The notes beneath the pieces are model-generated. The model was given only the letters and a program-made list of their open reading frames with translations. It did not search any database and was not told where the DNA came from. This document shows, piece by piece, positions 46,529 through 55,621 of a stretch of DNA of 64,000 bases. Position 1 is the stretch's first letter; every line of letters starts with the position of its first letter. The translations under genes and the position numbers were made by a program. Source of the stretch: Chromatiales bacterium (lineage in GTDB: Bacteria > Pseudomonadota > Gammaproteobacteria > Chromatiales > Chromatiaceae); NCBI GenBank assembly GCA_028284585.1, contig JANQRK010000104.1:1-64000 (forward strand), written 5' to 3'.

Positions 46529-49500
46529 TTACAGCCATTTGACATTGTCACCGGCCCGCCAAGCGGCCGGTTGGCTGTAGTTGCGGATCCAGTCGGCCAG
46601 TTCGGCGGCCGGCATCGGCCTGGCGATGCCATAGCCCTGACCCAGCTCACAGCCCAGATGTAGCAGCAGCTTGCCGTGTTCTGCCGTCTCTACCCCCTCG
46701 GCAATGACACTGCGACGGAATGCCCTTCCCAGGCCGATAATGCCCTCCACAATGGCGCGATCGCCTTGATCGTCGAGCATATCGCCAACGAACGAGCGAT
46801 CTATCTTGAGCATGTCTGCCGGTAGCTGTTTCAAATAGGTCAGCGAGGAGTAACCGGTACCGAAGTCGTCAAGCGAGACCGAGACTCCCATCACTCGGCA
46901 CTGATTGAGGATCTCGGACACCACGGTGATGTCATCCAGTATCGTCGTCTCCAGCACCTCGAGTTCGATCAACTCAGGCCGCACATTGGGGTGCTGGTTC
47001 AGTTGATCGCGAAGGTGCTCCACGAAGTTGTCGTGCTGGAGATGTCGCCCGGAGATATTTATGCTGATGCAGGTCTCCAGGCCATCCTCTACCAGTGCCG
47101 ATTGGCGCCGCAGTGCCTCCTCGATCACCCACCTGCCGAGATCGATCGCCAGATTGTCGGAGTCGATCGCGGGCAAGAAATCGTGCGGCGGCAACAAGCC
47201 CCTTTGTGGATGATTCCAGCGGATCAAGGCCTCGGCTCCGATGACCTCACCGCTGCGCATATTCACCTTGGGCTGGAAATACAGCTCGAACTCATCCTCG
47301 CGCAGCCCGGCCGCGGCACGCGTGACGGTCTCGCGATGGGCCTGAATCTCTAAATCTTGTAGGGCATCGAATATGACATAGCGGCCACGACCCTGCTGTT
47401 TGGCGAGATACATGGCATGATCTGCATGTCGCAACAGGGCATCGGCATCAGTGTCGTCATAAGGGAACAGGGTGACGCCGATGCTGGCGGCGATCCGTGC
47501 CGTTTCGCCGTCTCCGACGTCATAGGTGTCGATCAGCGCCTCGATCAAGCGACCCAAGGCATGCTCACAGGCCAGCATATCCTCGAGATTACCGATCAAT
47601 ATCGCGAATTCGTCACCACCGAGCCGGGCCACGCTGTCACCGCCACGCACATAGCGCTCGAGACGCCTCGCGACATCGATCAATAACTGGTCACCGGCAG
47701 CATGGCCAAGACGATCATTGACCGGCTTGAAACCGTCCAGGTCCAAATAACAAACCGCGAGCATGTTTCCGCTGCGGCGGGTGCTGGCCATGGCCTGATT
47801 CATGCGATCCGCGAACAGCACACGATTTGGCAGCCCGGTAAGGGCATCATAGTGGGCCATGCGTTCCAGCCGCTGCTGCTGCTCAATCAATTGGGTGATA
47901 TCGCTGAACACCGCGATGTAGCGCTGAACCTCCCCTCGGGCATTGGTGACTGCCGAAATGGTCTCCATCTGGGTAAACATTTCGCCGGACTTGCGCCGAT
48001 TCGTGATGCGCCCACGCCAGAAGCCATGGGTATCGATCTGGCGCCACATCTCGGCATAGAACTCGGCATCATGGACATCGGAAGACAGCATCTTGGGCGT
48101 CTGACCGATCACCTCGTCGGGCGAATAGCCCGTTACCTCAGTGAACGCCGGATTGACATCGATGATGCGCTGCTGCGCATCTGTGACGATGATGCCTTCA
48201 TGGGCCTGTTTGAACACGCTGGCCGCCAAGGATAGCTTCTCCTCGGCCAGGTGGCGTTCGGTGACGTCCCAATTGATGCCCACCAACCGATGTGGCCTAT
48301 CGTTGGCATCGAGCTGCACGCTACCATTCGCCCGAATGACCCGGACCTCGCCGTCCGGGCGGACGATGCGGAACATGGTATTGAAGTGACCTTGCGTCTC
48401 TATCGCGAGCTCTAGCCGCTGTTGGGCATCGGCCAGGTCATCAGGATGGACCCGATCGGTCCAAGCGGACACATTGCCAGAAAAATCCACCGGTGGAACC
48501 GCATAGATTTCGTGCATGCGGGCGTCCCAGTCCAGCCGGCCATCGCGCAAGTCATAATCCCAAATACCGAATCCGGCCATATCCTGCGCCAGCGCAAAGC
48601 GTTGGTTGGCCGCACTGACACCCGCGGTCATACTCTCCACCTTGGACTGCACCCGGCGGCGCTCCCTGCCCAACTGCCAGATGATCGTGAACAACAGGGT
48701 ATCGACTATGATTCCGCCGATCGCTATCAGCTCCGGTTGAGAGCTGGCGGTCGCATGATCGAAGGCAGCGGTGCTGTGAAACTGCACCGTCCAATCGTGG
48801 CCGGGCAGCGATATTTTCTCGATCGCCCCCTGCTGCGGTTGGTGGCTATTGGCATGATGATCGCTGGCATACAATAGTGCATCCGCCGAACCGACCTTGT
48901 CGCCATCGTAGATATCGAAGCTGACCTCTGGACTGCCAGCGCCGAGGATGCCCTGCATCAGGTCGTTGACACGGAACGGGCTGTAGACGAATCCCAGTAG
49001 CGCCCTGCGATGTTGTGCGACAGAATCCAGCGGCTCGCCCTGCCGATAGACCGGAAGATAGACCAGGAAGCCCGCCTGGACGTCTTCATCGGTCTCCTGG
49101 ACCAGGGTGACCCGCTTGGAAACCACCGCCAGGCCGCTATCTCGGGCGAGGTCCATCGCATTGCGACGCATCTCATTGGAGTACATGTCATAGCCATGGG
49201 CACGCTGATTGCGCCAGTCGAAGGGCTCTAAGTAGGTAACTGGGGCATAGGCCGCGCGCCGACCAGCGGGCTTGATACCATAGTCAGGGAAGCCATCTCT
49301 GTGCGCTGCCGCCAGGTGATCCGGCATGGACTCATTGTCCAACATCGCAGCAAAGCCAATGCCTTGAATGCCCGGAAAATAGGTTGGGATCTTCAGCTCG
49401 CTAACGTAGCGATGCCATTCCTCACGGGTAACCACACGCCCTAGGGTATGGAACAATGCAGCCCCACCGCGCAGCGCCTGTTCGTAGTCGACCATCCGCT

Positions 49501-49702
49501 CGGTGATCCGATGGCGTGCGTCCTCGACTTCGAAGGAGAAGCGCTCGCTTGCACGCTTGCTTACATAGGCGTGGGAGACATACCAAGCGAGGGCGGTGAT
49601 CGCCAGGGAGATCGCGAGAACGATCCAAGCCGTGACGTCATTATGAAAAATGTCGGCAACCGCTGTCCGGTTCGTACCTCTATCGGGACGCTGGCTTTTC
49701 AA
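46529..49702 (-). CDS. CHASE-PAS-PAS-GGDEF-EAL sensor protein
   Basis: 1057 residues. Membrane segment about 28-48; periplasmic CHASE domain to about 310 (FPGIQGIGFAAM, VTYLEPFDWRN); second membrane segment; PAS around 370-480; PAS around 490-600 (GIIVTDAQQRIIDVNPAF); GGDEF with RLGGDEFAIL near 693; EAL with GAEALIRW near 822. Both catalytic motifs are intact, so it may make and break c-di-GMP, or one may control the other. The ligand sensed by CHASE is unknown. Confidence 0.94.
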   Translation of the reverse strand: MKSQRPDRGTNRTAVADIFHNDVTAWIVLAISLAITALAWYVSHAYVSKRASERFSFEVEDARHRITERMVDYEQALRGGAALFHTLGRVVTREEWHRYVSELKIPTYFPGIQGIGFAAMLDNESMPDHLAAAHRDGFPDYGIKPAGRRAAYAPVTYLEPFDWRNQRAHGYDMYSNEMRRNAMDLARDSGLAVVSKRVTLVQETDEDVQAGFLVYLPVYRQGEPLDSVAQHRRALLGFVYSPFRVNDLMQGILGAGSPEVSFDIYDGDKVGSADALLYASDHHANSHQPQQGAIEKISLPGHDWTVQFHSTAAFDHATASSQPELIAIGGIIVDTLLFTIIWQLGRERRRVQSKVESMTAGVSAANQRFALAQDMAGFGIWDYDLRDGRLDWDARMHEIYAVPPVDFSGNVSAWTDRVHPDDLADAQQRLELAIETQGHFNTMFRIVRPDGEVRVIRANGSVQLDANDRPHRLVGINWDVTERHLAEEKLSLAASVFKQAHEGIIVTDAQQRIIDVNPAFTEVTGYSPDEVIGQTPKMLSSDVHDAEFYAEMWRQIDTHGFWRGRITNRRKSGEMFTQMETISAVTNARGEVQRYIAVFSDITQLIEQQQRLERMAHYDALTGLPNRVLFADRMNQAMASTRRSGNMLAVCYLDLDGFKPVNDRLGHAAGDQLLIDVARRLERYVRGGDSVARLGGDEFAILIGNLEDMLACEHALGRLIEALIDTYDVGDGETARIAASIGVTLFPYDDTDADALLRHADHAMYLAKQQGRGRYVIFDALQDLEIQAHRETVTRAAAGLREDEFELYFQPKVNMRSGEVIGAEALIRWNHPQRGLLPPHDFLPAIDSDNLAIDLGRWVIEEALRRQSALVEDGLETCISINISGRHLQHDNFVEHLRDQLNQHPNVRPELIELEVLETTILDDITVVSEILNQCRVMGVSVSLDDFGTGYSSLTYLKQLPADMLKIDRSFVGDMLDDQGDRAIVEGIIGLGRAFRRSVIAEGVETAEHGKLLLHLGCELGQGYGIARPMPAAELADWIRNYSQPAAWRAGDNVKWL

Positions 49703-50031
49703 AAAAATGCTCCAATACCGAACCCCTGCCCGGGACGAACCACATGACTATTCTTGACCGATCTCTTCTGTGAGCCGGTAACGGCGAGTGGGCGTCAAAC
49801 TTAATGTCGGCAAGTCGATCCGGCCGCACCAAGACCAGGGCCCCAAAGCCGCCACAAGCGCCCCTCCAACGGGTACCCATGCGGCGCGGGTAGATCGTCG
49901 AAAGTCCCGATTTCCTAGCGAATATTCAGATACTTGCCTCGCCCACCGGGGTGCCCAGAGGGTAACTCGCCCAGATCATGGGAAACCGGGGAACAAAGCT
50001 GGTCGTGGGGATGTCCTGAACACGGCCCAGT
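49703..50031. other. Non-coding gap upstream of the CHASE sensor gene
   Basis: 329 bp between the CHASE gene start and the end of the BLUF gene. No convincing reading frame, RNA or repeat is seen. Confidence 0.6.
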
Positions 50032-50469
50032 TCAGGCCGCGTGGCTCTCTCGGAGATAGGTCTGGAGCATCTCGAAGATCTCCGCGCCGTCGAAGTTCGC
50101 CGGATCGAGTTCAGGGCCCTCGGTCAATTCATTGAAGGCGCGCAACACCGCGGATTCCTGATCGACACAGGCCATGTGCCAGTTCAGAAAGGCGCGCTCC
50201 TCGATTGGTTCGAATGACAGAATCGTGGCGCTGCCGTGGCGCAGATCGCATTGGATGTTCTCGAATATGCGCTCGATCGCCTGCTGGCTGCCTTCCAGCG
50301 CTTGAGCGAAAAAACGGGCATTGAACATCAAGGCGCCGGTTATCCCGGCAGCCGCATTGTTGCGGCGGGCAACCTCAAGGATGCTATCGACCTCCCTGCG
50401 TAAGTCGGTGGCATCGCCGCCGATCGAACTCCGGCTGACATACAACAAGCGGTAGAGCGAGTCTTGCAT
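50032..50469 (-). CDS. BLUF-domain blue-light sensor
   Basis: 145 residues, a stand-alone BLUF photoreceptor that binds FAD. The key residues are Y10 (LLYVSR), N38 (RNNAAAGITGALMF) and Q56 (FFAQALEG), with W in FLNWHMAC. The C-terminal 50 residues form the short helical cap found in single-domain BLUF proteins. It follows the EAL gene by 9 nt on the same strand, so light could control c-di-GMP breakdown by protein contact. Confidence 0.93.
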   Translation of the reverse strand: MQDSLYRLLYVSRSSIGGDATDLRREVDSILEVARRNNAAAGITGALMFNARFFAQALEGSQQAIERIFENIQCDLRHGSATILSFEPIEERAFLNWHMACVDQESAVLRAFNELTEGPELDPANFDGAEIFEMLQTYLRESHAA

Positions 50470-50478
50470 ACTAGTGCC

Positions 50479-52170
50479 TCAAGCAGGCGAACCTTCGGTG
50501 CGCGGAATCAGGTCGCCCAGCCTGTCCACAGGTATTGGGCGACCAAACAGAAAGCCCTGTGCACTATCGCAACCCCCCTCGATCAACGCGCGGTGCTGCT
50601 GCTCGGTCTCCACCCCTTCGGCGAGCGTCGTCAAGCCCAGGCTCTTCGCCAGGGCGAGGATTGAGCGGACCAAAGCCTGCGCCCTATCCGACTCATCCTG
50701 AACGAAGGAGCGATCGATCTTGAGCTTACAAAACGGGAAGCTGCTGAGATAGCTCAGTGAAGAAAAACCCGTGCCAAAGTCGTCCAACGCAACACCCAGC
50801 CCCATCGCCTGCAAGGCCCGCAGTTGCTCGAGCACGGTCGGCGAATCGGACAACAGAAGGCCTTCGGTGATCTCGATCTCGAGACGCTCTGGGGGCAGCC
50901 CGCTGTCGGTCAGGGCAGAGCGGATCACGCCAACCAAGTCACCACGCTCGAACTGTACTGGGGACACATTGACCGCGATCGAGATGTGTGACGGCCAGCG
51001 CGCCGCCTCCGCGCAGGCCGTTCGTACGGTCCATTCTCCGATGGCATTGATCTCACCGAGCTGTTCGGCCAGCGGTATGAAGTCGGCCGGCGATACCATG
51101 CCATGTTGGCCGCTCTGCCAGCGAATCAAGGCCTCGAATCCAATAACCTGCTGGGTGGATAGATCGAGCTGGGGTTGGTAGTGCAGCACGAATTCGTTCA
51201 GCACCAGTGCTCGACGCAATGCGATTTCGAGTTCGCGCTGCCTTACCGCCGTGTCCTGCATTTTTGGGTCGAAAAGCCGTACACCACCACTCGTCCCCTT
51301 GATGCTGCGCACAGCCAGATCGGCATGTCGCACCAGGTCCGAGCGCTGCCCGGTTCCTCCATCCAACACAGCGATCCCGACACTCGCATCGATATGTACC
51401 TGGTGGCCCTTGACCAAAAACACACGGCCGATCAGATCGGCGATACGCTTGCCCACCGACAACGCACCAGTAGGCTGCTGTCCTGTCGTGCTGAGGACTG
51501 CAAACTCGTTGCCGCCCAGATGCATGATCATGTCGCCCTCGCGGGTGATCGATTGCAGGCGTTTCGCCACCAAATCGAGCAGTGCATCGCCGACGTCGTA
51601 ACCCAGCGTGTCATTCACGCCATTGAATCGATTAAGCGATACCAGCAGCAACACGAGTGATCGCGGGCCTGGGCCACCTGGACTCCACTGCCCAATCGCA
51701 CGGTCGAGCAGCTGTTGATTGATCAAGTTGCTGCGGCCATGCGTTAACACCGGCACCAACCCAGACGACTCCTCGATCGGGCCATCGGCGAGTGGGCACA
51801 TCAGCACGGTACGCAGCCCGCCCTGTGGGGCGGCCACGTGCAACAGATACCTACCCGCTGGGGAATCGATACAAAGCGAGCGGGATTCAGATCCAGCGAA
51901 AGTCGCCTGCAACCGAGAAGCCGCTGTAGGAAAGCCCTTTGCCATCTGCTCACCGAGTAAGCTGCCGATCGCGGCATCGTCGCTAGGCCACTGGGCAGTG
52001 CAGACTAGGGCGGCATTGATCATCTGCACCACACCAATGGCATCGGTAACCGCGAACCCGAAGCGCGCCTGCCCCAGCAGCTCCGCCAACATGCCGTCAG
52101 CGGTGTTGGCTGCATCGGAGGGCGCTGACCCGGTCGGTTCCCCACCAACTGGCGACTGAGAGGAGTTCAT
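50479..52170 (-). CDS. GGDEF(degenerate)-EAL phosphodiesterase
   Basis: 563 residues. A PAS-like N-terminal region (ARFGFAVTDAIGVVQMINAAL), a GGDEF domain with motif GGNEF near residue 218, probably inactive but possibly GTP-sensing, and an EAL domain with GFEALIRW near 342 plus DDFGTGFSSLSYL, so c-di-GMP hydrolysis is likely. No membrane segment. Co-transcribed with the BLUF gene, whose product is the likely light input. Confidence 0.93.
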   Translation of the reverse strand: MNSSQSPVGGEPTGSAPSDAANTADGMLAELLGQARFGFAVTDAIGVVQMINAALVCTAQWPSDDAAIGSLLGEQMAKGFPTAASRLQATFAGSESRSLCIDSPAGRYLLHVAAPQGGLRTVLMCPLADGPIEESSGLVPVLTHGRSNLINQQLLDRAIGQWSPGGPGPRSLVLLLVSLNRFNGVNDTLGYDVGDALLDLVAKRLQSITREGDMIMHLGGNEFAVLSTTGQQPTGALSVGKRIADLIGRVFLVKGHQVHIDASVGIAVLDGGTGQRSDLVRHADLAVRSIKGTSGGVRLFDPKMQDTAVRQRELEIALRRALVLNEFVLHYQPQLDLSTQQVIGFEALIRWQSGQHGMVSPADFIPLAEQLGEINAIGEWTVRTACAEAARWPSHISIAVNVSPVQFERGDLVGVIRSALTDSGLPPERLEIEITEGLLLSDSPTVLEQLRALQAMGLGVALDDFGTGFSSLSYLSSFPFCKLKIDRSFVQDESDRAQALVRSILALAKSLGLTTLAEGVETEQQHRALIEGGCDSAQGFLFGRPIPVDRLGDLIPRTEGSPA

Positions 52171-52653
52171 TCATAAGGTCCAATAGCATATGGATATGCA
52201 CCCGAGCCGCACCAAGACGTGAGGCCTGGGCCGGGAAGTCCCGACCATTTCGGAGTGGTCCAGCAGGCCGCGGCCAGCCGACTTCGCCGCGTGGTGCACA
52301 TTCGCGTACCGCGCCCAAGGGTCAGACGCAACCAAAGCATCGCTTGCAGTCTGGGCATATGGCGTCGGGCAGAGAGAGCTCACTGGCTTGCCTTGGGTTC
52401 TCCTGGAGTGCTGAACCGCGCAACGGCCGCAGCAACTAGTTCTTTAGGTTTCTAAAGAAAGACGAAGCAGCCAGCTTGAGACGTGATCGGCCATGCTCAC
52501 ACAGGTTTAAAGTCTGTGAAAGCCGGGGCTTTCTACCCCCACCTGGGTATCAACGTCGAGCGCATACAACGACCTTTCGCGAGGCACACTGCCACGCCAA
52601 AGCGTTCCTAGGCAGTCGTTGTCGCCGACCGTTGAAATTGCTCGGTGAGCCGG
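52171..52653. other. Non-coding gap
   Basis: 483 bp upstream of the EAL gene. It contains an AT-rich perfect hairpin TTCTTTAG-GTTT-CTAAAGAA (52440-52459). I see no gene or known RNA. Confidence 0.5.
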
Positions 52654-52923
52654 TCAACTCGTGCGACGCACTCGAAGTTTCCCCAGCAGCCGCATGTCGG
52701 TCGACAGACGCGGGTTGGGCGTGCGGGTCCTAAAGAATGTCACCAAGTGTTCCAAATCCGATGCATCGGACCTGATCGCAGCACTGGTGGCGGTGGCCGC
52801 TTCGACCATTGCGACGTTCTACTGGGTCACCTTGCCCTTATCTGCAATCGCCTGGCTCACCGTCTCGATGCCCTGCGACTGCTCCTGTGACGCCACCGAT
52901 ATCTCCTCGACAACGCTGTGACC
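52654..52923 (-). pseudogene. Fragment of a methyl-accepting chemotaxis protein gene
   Basis: Read on the - strand, it gives VVEEISVASQEQSQGIETVSQ, then VTQ, a TAG stop, and NVAMVEAATATSAA, which together match the tip and after-tip helix of an MCP signalling domain (EQSQGIEQVSQAI...VTQQNAAMVEEA). The stop replaces a glutamine codon. The rest of the protein is missing upstream, so this is the end of a lost receptor. It ends with a TGA at 52654. Confidence 0.7.
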
Positions 52924-53068
52924 TGCTCGAACGAATCCACAACAATGGCCAGAATAGCGTGAACAAAGACTGCGGACGAATTTGCCTGCAGTTTTCAAGT
53001 TCCGTCGAAGCACCATTCAAGCTCTCTTGCTCTATCGCTGAATACCAGGTCCAGGTGCCGGTCGAAGG

Positions 53069-53161
53069 TCACCGACGGCTGCTCTTTGCCCTCGGACACT
53101 TCTTGCACGCTTTACCCTCTTTGTACTTCTTGCAGCACTTGTCCTTCTTCTTTTTGCCCAT
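53069..53161 (-). CDS. Small Lys/Cys-rich protein next to ferritin
   Basis: 30 residues, too short for usual gene finding. It begins MGKKKKDKCCKKYKEGKACK and has four cysteines: C9, C10, C19 and C22 (CC-x8-CxxC), with 11 lysines. It starts 21 nt after the ferritin stop on the same strand. The cysteine spacing could bind a metal or cluster. There is no strong ribosome site before the ATG, so translation may depend on the ferritin message. Function unknown; it could be chance, but the composition is unusual for an intergenic reading. Confidence 0.5.
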   Translation of the reverse strand: MGKKKKDKCCKKYKEGKACKKCPRAKSSRR

Positions 53162-53182
53162 GTGGATCGCGGCACGCTGTGA

Positions 53183-53719
53183 TCACGCGGATAAGACGGT
53201 CGGGTCGATCGCACCTGCTTGGGCCACTGTCGCAGCCATTTCACCTAGCTCCTTGTCCAGCATCAGTAGGCCTTCAGGCCTGTCACCAAACAGCCGCAGC
53301 CGGCCGAGGATCTCGCTGACGGTCGCTTCCTCCTCTATCTGCTCGGTGACGAACCACTGTAAGAACACATTGCTGGCATGGTCCTTCTCGGACAGCGCAT
53401 GATCCACTAGGCCGTTGATAGCCGCAGTCACATCACGTTCATGCGCCAGGGTCGCCTCGAGCATCTGCAAGGCGGTCAGATCGTCCGTCGGTGGCGCCGC
53501 GATGGACCGGAGTTCGACATCCGCATCCTGGTCCTTTAGATAGCGGTAAATCTTCATCGCATGGGCCTGCTCTTCGAAATACTTGGCCATGAACCAGCTG
53601 CTAGTGCCCTTGAGGCTGCCGGACTCGGCGCGGGACGAGAAAGCAAGATAAAAGTAGGCGGAACACAGCTCCATGTTTACCTGAGCGTTCATCCGCGATG
53701 CCATGTCGTTGGAAATCAT
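53183..53719 (-). CDS. ftnA: Ferritin (FtnA type)
   Basis: 178 residues, non-haem ferritin. The ferroxidase ligands are E17, E50, H53, E94, E126/Q127 and E129-E130 (YFEEQAHA, LAHER, VTEQIEEEA), all present. Stores iron as a ferric mineral in a 24-mer shell. No haem-binding methionine of bacterioferritin type is evident. The repeat-like bases at 53739-53768 lie just upstream of its start. Confidence 0.96.
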   Translation of the reverse strand: MISNDMASRMNAQVNMELCSAYFYLAFSSRAESGSLKGTSSWFMAKYFEEQAHAMKIYRYLKDQDADVELRSIAAPPTDDLTALQMLEATLAHERDVTAAINGLVDHALSEKDHASNVFLQWFVTEQIEEEATVSEILGRLRLFGDRPEGLLMLDKELGEMAATVAQAGAIDPTVLSA

Positions 53720-53738
53720 AAGCCTACTCCAGGGTTGC

Positions 53739-53768
53739 CTAGGGCCTGTTCGTACTTAGGTCTCAGCC
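53739..53768. repeat. Possible solo end of the second MITE-like family
   Basis: Begins CTAGGGCCTGTTC, identical to the first 13 bases of the left end at 43561, then diverges (further partial match GTCTCAG). It lies 20 bp before the ferritin start. A remnant end is likely, chance match less likely. Confidence 0.45.
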
Positions 53769-53958
53769 TCGATACACTCGCGCGTCCCACATTCGAGCAA
53801 AATCATCACATCATCACGGCTATTTCAAAACACTCAGCCCGTTATTGTAGCCGCCCTCGCGCCTTGAAGCTCTGTTTCAAACACGATACGGCTCAAGCGT
53901 CTCGCTGGCCTAAGATCGCGCCTCTGTCCTGATATGAGGGTATATTGCGAGAAAGCCC

Positions 53959-53978
53959 GGCACGGCTTACGCCGTGCC
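53959..53978. other. Perfect hairpin in the 53720-54042 gap
   Basis: Stem GGCACGGC/GCCGTGCC with a TTAC loop. The 323-bp gap between ferritin and the glycan locus otherwise holds only the solo repeat end; no gene was found. The hairpin lies 65 bp after the glycosyltransferase-like gene that ends at 54043 and has no T-run, so it could be a weak terminator or a REP-like repeat. Confidence 0.45.
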
Positions 53979-54042
53979 ATCGAGGGCACCGACACCGCAT
54001 CGGACAGATCGCATCATCGGTACCTGCTTGCTTCGACCACTT

Positions 54043-54708
54043 TTACGAATTGACTTGACCCAAGCACCGTACAATCCGTTGCACTATCCCCACCCCCCGC
54101 ACTTGCAGTTGGTGCTTACGTTGGCTGGTATGCGTAATCACTTCCCTGCCGCCCGGTGTGGGCCGTTCGTGACGCGCCGAGTAAGATTCAGGTAGGGTCG
54201 CAATGGATACCCCGCCCCGGCTTGCAATTGCCTGCGTCAACAACAGTTCATCGTTCTTCGCTTGCGCCCGACTGCAGAGTTCGCGCCAGGATTCCGCAAG
54301 GAGTCGTGCATTCTTAGTCGGCTGCCAGACGAGCACCCTGGCGCTTACCAGGTAGCCGACGCGCTCGCGCCAGCGCTTAGCGCGCCAGGCCAAGGCGACG
54401 TCGCCAGGTAGCTCGGCAAGCTCTGTCAGCGGAGCATGTACGGCGCAATCGACATCCAACTGCACAATGCAACGGCCGGGATAATTTGCCCAAGCAGTGA
54501 GCAGGACTTGGGGCTTCAACAAGATCGCAGCCGCCCAGTCGGCTGCGTTCTTAGCGTAGAAATGATAACTCTCGCCATGTGACTGAAGCGAGCCGGCCAG
54601 TGATTGCGCCAATTGCTCATAATCCGGCGTGAAAAAACCAACGACGACCGGTCGCTCGACTGCCGCCGTCGTGTCGGGGTCATGATGTACCAAGTCGTTG
54701 ATACGCAT
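54043..54708 (-). CDS. Glycosyltransferase-like protein
   Basis: 221 residues, no membrane segment. The opening VVVGFFTPDYEQLAQSLAGSL and the DxD-containing LDVDCAVHAPL (about residue 84) resemble small GT-A-type nucleotide-sugar transferases found in surface-polysaccharide loci. It ends in a basic tail (VRGVGIVQRIVRCLG). Divergent from the gene at 54845. Donor and acceptor unknown. Confidence 0.6.
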   Translation of the reverse strand: MRINDLVHHDPDTTAAVERPVVVGFFTPDYEQLAQSLAGSLQSHGESYHFYAKNAADWAAAILLKPQVLLTAWANYPGRCIVQLDVDCAVHAPLTELAELPGDVALAWRAKRWRERVGYLVSARVLVWQPTKNARLLAESWRELCSRAQAKNDELLLTQAIASRGGVSIATLPESYSARHERPTPGGREVITHTSQRKHQLQVRGVGIVQRIVRCLGQVNS

Positions 54709-54844
54709 TGTGTTGGAGGCCTAGTGGCGAACTTGACAGGCCTATCTCGCATTTGGGCGAAACGGGAAAAACGGCCATTCACTGCGATGGCATAATGACG
54801 CGACAAACTGATCGTACACCACCCTGTAGAACCAATCGTCCGCC

Positions 54845-55621
54845 ATGCACCATGTTGTCTGCCTTAAATGGGGAGAAAAATATCCGGCTGATTATGTTAA
54901 TCGACTCTATGCGATGGTCCAGCGGCAACTCCAGGCTACGCATGATTTCTACTGCGTCGCCGATCACCCGCGCGGCCTCGATTCAGGTATTCAATACATC
55001 CCGTTACCGGATCTTGGGCTAGTAGGATGGTGGAACAAGTTGTGGCTTTTCAGCCCAGAATTCCCACTACGCGGCCCCTGTCTTTTTCTTGATCTGGATA
55101 TTGTGATTGCGCGACCCGTCGATTGCCTTTTCGAGCATGAACCGGACACTGTATTCTGCGCTATTCAGGATAGCGTACGTGATGAGTTCAATACATCGGT
55201 AATGCGCTGGCAAGCAGGTGACCCGAGATTGTCACCGCTCTGGGGACATTTTGTCGCCTTCGTCCACACCCTAGAGACATCACCCATCGCACGCGCGAAA
55301 CGAATTGCGCGGTTCCTCAGGCGTCGTTTCGCGCGAAAGCCTCACAAACGGATTTACCGCCTGGGCGATATGACCGAGTTGGGCGGCTACCGCGGTGATC
55401 AAGGCTGGCTATCCGATCAACTTCGTTATGTCGATTGGGCTACGAGTTATCCTCGCCCATGGTGTTTCTCGTTCAAATGGGGGACCCGGAAGGAGGCCCA
55501 TGATGACTGCTGGCAGCCACGTCGCGATTGGCCGATTGGGGCATGCATCGCAGTATTCGAGGGCAAACCCAAGCCCCACCAGTGCACGGATATCCCGTGG
55601 GTAGCGGAAAATTGGCGATGA
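54845..55621 (+). CDS. Glycosyltransferase-like protein
   Basis: 258 residues. Opening HHVVCLKWGEKYPADYVNRLY, then CLFLDLDIVI, a DxD-like motif (about residue 85), and GGYRGDQGWLSDQ, which looks like the GDQ motif of GT-A transferases of the GT8-like type. No membrane segment. First gene of a + strand operon; its stop overlaps the ELM1-family gene by 4 nt. Confidence 0.65.
   Translation: MHHVVCLKWGEKYPADYVNRLYAMVQRQLQATHDFYCVADHPRGLDSGIQYIPLPDLGLVGWWNKLWLFSPEFPLRGPCLFLDLDIVIARPVDCLFEHEPDTVFCAIQDSVRDEFNTSVMRWQAGDPRLSPLWGHFVAFVHTLETSPIARAKRIARFLRRRFARKPHKRIYRLGDMTELGGYRGDQGWLSDQLRYVDWATSYPRPWCFSFKWGTRKEAHDDCWQPRRDWPIGACIAVFEGKPKPHQCTDIPWVAENWR

Noticed and set aside
52500..52560. Stem-rich stretch that looked like a c-di-GMP riboswitch
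   Set aside because: It has CACAG/CTGTG and AAAGCC/GGCTTT hairpins, but the conserved GEMM core residues are not found and no gene follows in the right direction.
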